From: Dryococelus australis
Taxonomy: Eukaryota > Arthropoda > Insecta > Phasmatodea > Phasmatidae
NCBI GenBank assembly: GCA_029891345.1
Contig: CM056994.1
Coordinates: 226,974,991-227,038,990, forward strand
Length of the DNA: 64,000 nucleotides
Reading direction: 5' to 3'
In this document: positions 60,400 through 64,000 of the stretch, in pieces
Numbering within the stretch: the first letter of the stretch is position 1
Layout of the letters: each line of letters opens with the position of its first letter
Made by a program: the position numbers and the translations under genes
Notes under the pieces: generated by a model
The model's input: the letters and a program-made list of their open reading frames with translations, nothing else
What the model was told of the DNA's origin: nothing
The model's database searches: none

Positions 60400-61130
60400 T
60401 ACACTTTTGTACGAGCACATGTCCTGATAGCCGAGCTTCTCCTTCAAGATAGATGGAACATGGTGCAGCGTGGCACATTGCATCGGTGGTACGGCAATTT
60501 TCTATTTTCATTCAGACGTTTATGGCTACAGGAAGTTTGTGTATATTACCGAGGTTGGGTGTACGTCATGTGCTGTCCACTCCACGGTCCATACCAGTGT
60601 TATATATTAATGCTCCATTAGTGATCGTTGATAGGTGGTAGTGTTGTAGGTCAGTGTCCCGTGTCGGGGTGTACGCCGTTCACTGCCTCTCACGTTAAAG
60701 AATTATGTATATTTGTATATAAAGTGGTTACCATACAATAGAAAAAAATTTAACCAACAAAAAATGTGGTTAACACATGCGCCTCACATGCTCAAGGTCC
60801 TCGGTTGTTCCATGTAGCAGACTGTGAGCTGCTTGTAAAGCTGGGGCAGTTTTCATCACTAGAGGATACAAAAAATAATAATTTTCCATTACTGTCAGAA
60901 AACACTGAAGTTTGGTTTTTCGAATTTGTTAGCAAATCCAGTTCACCATGTGTTCAAATCGTTTTGTGCCCCCATTGTAAGAATTGTGTAGTTATTTTAT
61001 TGATTATTTTCTGATGGTTTCTATTGTTTTTGAATGTATACTGTACAACAGGCTAAGGACGAATAACTCTTTATATTGTTTGTGCCAATAAATATGAAAA
61101 ATTGCGTGAGTTCAATTCCGGCCACCTCAA
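60400..61130 (+). other. Sequence in right arm without left-arm partner
   Basis: About 700 bp present only in the right arm. It begins to resemble a tRNA at 60762-60810 (GTGGTTAACACATGCGCCTCACATGC, then AAGGTCCTCGGTT) and has a B-box-like GAGTTCAATTCC at about 61107. An 82-codon frame at 60766-61014 is unrecognised. It may be a SINE-like insertion. Confidence 0.35.
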
Positions 61131-61257
61131 TTATTATTTTTTATTTTTTTAAGTTACAGTAAATTTCGCAATATATAGTAAACTATCATAAATATATTTA
61201 TTTCGAATAATTGGTTGGCTACATTGAATAAAATCAGTATTTAATTTTTAAAAAAGT

Positions 61258-61305
61258 GGGCAAAGTGCTTGAACCCATTCGAGAGGTCGTGTGTTCGAAT
61301 CCCCC
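61258..61305 (+). other. tRNA-like B-box fragment, right arm
   Basis: GTGCTTGAACCCATTCGAGAG, then GTCGTGTGTTCGAATCCCCC: an anticodon-arm-like hairpin (CTTGA/TCGAG) followed by a T arm with GTTCGAATCCC. It is matched in the left arm at 53225-53262. Degenerate, not a clear tRNA gene. Confidence 0.4.
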
Positions 61306-61521
61306 ATTCTACATGAAACTTATTTTTATTTTATTTTTTTATAAATGTTACCAGCTGTCATGTAAAATAGTGAAATTTATATAATTTAATATTTTAAACC
61401 GATTTTACATTAATAATACTTTTTCAATATATTTTACTGTATTTTCAAAAGATTTCGGTTTTTTTCTCAAACAATAAATAAAATAAATTTAACTAAACAA
61501 GATAAATTATTTATAAATGCA

Positions 61522-61737
61522 TTGATTCCTAGAAGTGATTGTTTTAACATGGCCTGTCAGCTGAGTGCCTCGCGAGCTTGTCGATACATACTCAAGGACC
61601 TACGAGCAGCGTGGGATGAGGTGCCGGGCAGCAGGCAGGCGTATACCGATGAAATCCAGTATGGCTGTCCTGGTATTGGGTTACATACTCGATATGACAT
61701 CGCGATCGTATGCACCTTGAAAATACGAGCCCGGTGA
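61522..61737 (+). CDS. Coding-like segment, right-arm copy (71 codons)
   Basis: Frame MACQLSASRACRYILKDLRA, AWDEVPGSRQAYTDEIQ, then GLHTRYDIAIVC. GC-rich relative to its flanks. The left arm holds a diverged broken counterpart at 52795-53010. I do not recognise a family. It is probably a remnant of a longer coding region of the repeat. Confidence 0.3.
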   Translation: MIPRSDCFNMACQLSASRACRYILKDLRAAWDEVPGSRQAYTDEIQYGCPGIGLHTRYDIAIVCTLKIRAR

Positions 61738-62258
61738 TATATAACACTGGATACCTACGCCTTTAAAATTTCTAATTATAAAAATTCATTTAAATTTAAA
61801 AATTTCTTATAAATTATTTTGGAGTTTTAGGGAATATACAAGTCGGAATGATAGAGCATGAAAACTACAAAATGGAATGATAGCCTAAAAGTATTAAGAA
61901 AGCCCCGCAAATTGGCTGAAATTGGATTTCGAAGCTTTGTTTAACACATGAGGGGCTTATACGATTTTTGAGGAAACCTGTGAAATTTTGGAGGAAAATA
62001 GGGAAATTTTTGATAAAAAAAAGAGCAATTTTTAGGGAAATCAGTCGTTTTTAGGGAAAGAAGAAAAGTTACAAAATGGCGGCCAGAGCCAACTGAATGC
62101 AATTTCTGGGGGAGTGCTTTTCTGAAGCTGGGAAAAATAGTAAATTTTTTTAGGAAAAATACCGATTTTTGGTTGAAATAATTGATTTATGAATTGATTT
62201 TTGGGACAAACAAGTGATTTTGGGTTAAAACAAGCTATTTTGAGAGAAAAATTCCAAA

Positions 62259-62636
62259 ATGGTGGAATCCAAGATGGCCATTGGTTCCCCACCTCCCCAT
62301 CCTGGTATCCTTCTCACGAAAAAACTATTCCCTACTACTGATGACAATGAAGACAGCATTCATGAAAATGAACATGAAGACAGTAATAGTGCAGAAGAGT
62401 ATGGTGGCGATTTTCTCGATGCACTGACACACCACTCCAAAACACTTGTTTCAACAAGCGAAATGTAGAAGGTAGAAAACGTTGAGAATACTGACTACCT
62501 ACTTCCCGAATACCCGAGTGAACTTGTTGAAGGACTCAGATATTTTATTGACCTTCAGAAATGCGGGTATCTCGCGCCCGTTAACGAGATATGTTCAATC
62601 ATTAGTGAACTGAAGTATCGGGGATATGTCGGGTGA
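62259..62636 (+). pseudogene. Coding-like segment in right arm with conserved C terminus
   Basis: An acidic N-terminal part (DDNEDSIHENEHEDSN) is followed by the C-terminal block SELVEGLRYFIDLQKCGYL and NEICSIISELKYRGY, ending at 62636. The left arm has the same C terminus on its minus strand (51517-51840), but the parts before it differ, so the arms have been rearranged there. It looks broken about once. See the left-arm entry for the possible family. Confidence 0.45.
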
Positions 62637-62939
62637 TGTGATGAACAGCTTTCTTCTGAAATTGTAATTAAAAAATAATAATAAATTATTATTTTTAATA
62701 ATTCGTTTTTCTTTATTTATGTGTGTATCCATTTTCCTCTCACAACTTTAAAGTGGTGCTATGAGCACTAGACTATTAACATAAATATCTGCATATAGAA
62801 TTATAATAAACACTTTAGTATAAAATTTTTTTGCATAGTTGACTGCATACAAAACATAAATTCTGTCGACATATACACATTTTTAGATATTTGGCGAACG
62901 AATGTAATTTCTATACATATGAGTTGTGGATAAACCGCA

Positions 62940-63760
62940 TGATTGATTGAAGGATCGATATAAGGATTGGGATTGATTGAAATATTCGGATTGAACGAAG
63001 GATTGATCAAAAGATTGGACGAAAGATTGATGGGAAGTTTGGAACATTGAGGGAAATATTGCGAGAATGACATTATTGCAAGTGTGATTTAAAGATTTAA
63101 AGATTGGACGAAAGTTTGTAAGATTGATGGAAAGACAGTGAAATATTGATGGAAAGCTTGCAGAAGATTAATGGAAAGATTGCAAAAGATTGATGGAAAG
63201 ATTGCAAAAGATTGATGGAAAATTTACGAGGAGGATGATTGCGAAAGATTGGTGGAAAAATTGTGAAAGATTACGAAATATTGCGAAAGATTTATGGAAT
63301 GATCCGATGAAAGATTGATGGGAATATTGTAACAATGAGGAACGTACGGGAAGATTGATGGAAAGACTAAGAAGGATTAATGGAATGATCGAGAAAGATT
63401 GATGGAAAGATTACCATAGATTGATGGAAATATTGCGAAAGATTTATGGAAACATTGCTAAAGTTTGATGGGATGATTGTTGAGGAGGATTACTAAAGAT
63501 TCGGAAAGATTTATGAAAAGATTGTGAAATACTGCAAAATATTGCGAAAGATTGATGGAATTATTGGACGAAATATTGATGGGAAGATTGGAACATTGAG
63601 AGAAAGGTGGGAAGATTGATGGAAAGATTGCGAAAGATTGATCTAAAGATTGCTAAAGATTGATGGAAAGATTGCTGAGGAGGAGGATTGTGAAAGGTTG
63701 TGAAAGATTGTAAATGATTGCGAAATTTTGATGAAATGATTAGACGATTGAGGAATTGAT
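62940..63760 (-). repeat. Outer degenerate tandem array, right arm
   Basis: About 820 bp of GAAAGATTGATGGAAAGATTGC-type words with a period near 10-12 bp, the reverse complement of the array at 50480-51215. It includes GAGGAGGATTG interruptions in both arms. Confidence 0.9.
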
Positions 63761-64000
63761 GTTCAAGAAGACTGTACCCTCGTACATTTCAAGTCTCAAT
63801 GGACTAGAATTTTGGTATTTCAATTAATGCCAAGTATGTCTAAAAAGTGTTTTTAGATCCCTATCCATACCATGATTATAACATGACTTGGGCAGATTTT
63901 TGCTACTAGTATGAAGAGCTTGGTTTGGTCACATGTACATATATTAAAAAATTCTGAGTAGCATACTTGTACCTGCATAAAAATCGAGCTGTGTGCATGG

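Larger units (their letters stand above)
50378..64000. other. Giant inverted repeat (palindrome) with a 1.7-kb spacer, truncated by the window
   Basis: The left arm (50378-55998) reads collinearly with the reverse complement of the right arm (57715-64000). Examples are CCATGCACACTGCTCGA (50378) against the complement of 63980-64000, GAAGAAAGCAGTTCATCA (51498) against 62640-62660, ACTATGCAAAAGTCTGTCA (53790) against 60060-60080, and TGCAGTTATAT (55950) against 57758-57768. Arms differ by many substitutions and by indels of up to several hundred bases, about 80% identity by eye. The centre is AT-rich and contains a LINE fragment. The right arm continues beyond 64000, so the element end is unknown. 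It could be one large TIR element, or two opposed copies of one long repeat. Confidence 0.85.

Noticed and set aside
60762-60810. tRNA-Val(CAC) gene
   Set aside because: The CAC-containing loop and A-box-like start are suggestive, but anticodon and acceptor stems do not pair. Noted only as tRNA-like.
50378-64000. Palindrome as a pure assembly artefact
   Set aside because: The arms differ at roughly one base in five and by private insertions, which a mis-joined copy of the same sequence would not show.

Overview
This is a gene-poor, AT-rich piece of an animal nuclear genome, most likely an arthropod and perhaps an insect. The evidence is indirect: long non-coding AT-rich stretches, several classes of eukaryotic retrotransposon and DNA transposon, TTAGG-like (AGGTTAGGTT) tracts, scattered GTAGGCCTA motifs, microsatellites, and no bacterial-style operons. 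I cannot name the species. No complete host gene is visible. The best host-coding candidates are a 118-nt exon at 49894-50011 with good splice signals and an open segment with a donor site at the left edge (1-141).

Layout. 1-5900: unassigned sequence with a few exon-like or LTR-like hints. 5940-11217: a nested pair of LINEs. An almost full-length CR1/L2-like LINE (minus strand, 6151-10734) sits inside the endonuclease/RT linker of an older LINE ORF2 on the plus strand, with a roughly 10-bp target duplication. 13890-14300: a small Ty3/gypsy integrase fossil. 14970-15230: a 153-bp tandem repeat. 19511-21430: two 5'-truncated copies of the same CR1-like LINE joined head to head. 22389-30167: a decayed Ty3/gypsy element (minus strand) with LTRs of about 485 bp and recognisable gag, protease, RT, RNase H and integrase parts. 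34774-35903: a TIR element with GGGGCC-TTTCAC ends and many ACAAGT-type motifs. 37600-41915: an array of palindromic MITE-like repeats next to a PIF/Harbinger-type element (TTA target duplication) that carries only a Myb/SANT-like gene. 45869-46402: a second gypsy gag fossil.

The most unusual object is a giant inverted repeat from 50378 to beyond the right edge of the window (64000). Each arm is about 5.6-6.3 kb and looks about 80% identical by eye to the other. The arms surround a 1.7-kb AT-rich spacer that holds a fragment of a third LINE type. From outside to inside the arms share a degenerate tandem array of roughly 10-12-bp periodicity, a short coding-like segment, a second degenerate array, tRNA-like pieces, a 372-bp tandem duplication, TTAGG-like tracts, and an innermost ORF (basic N terminus, acidic/Val/Ala-rich body) kept in frame over most of its length in both arms. 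I could not place it in a known transposon family with confidence. The divergence between arms argues against a simple assembly artefact.

Limits: all similarity estimates are by eye, element ends are accurate to a few bases at best, and family names rest on motifs rather than database searches.
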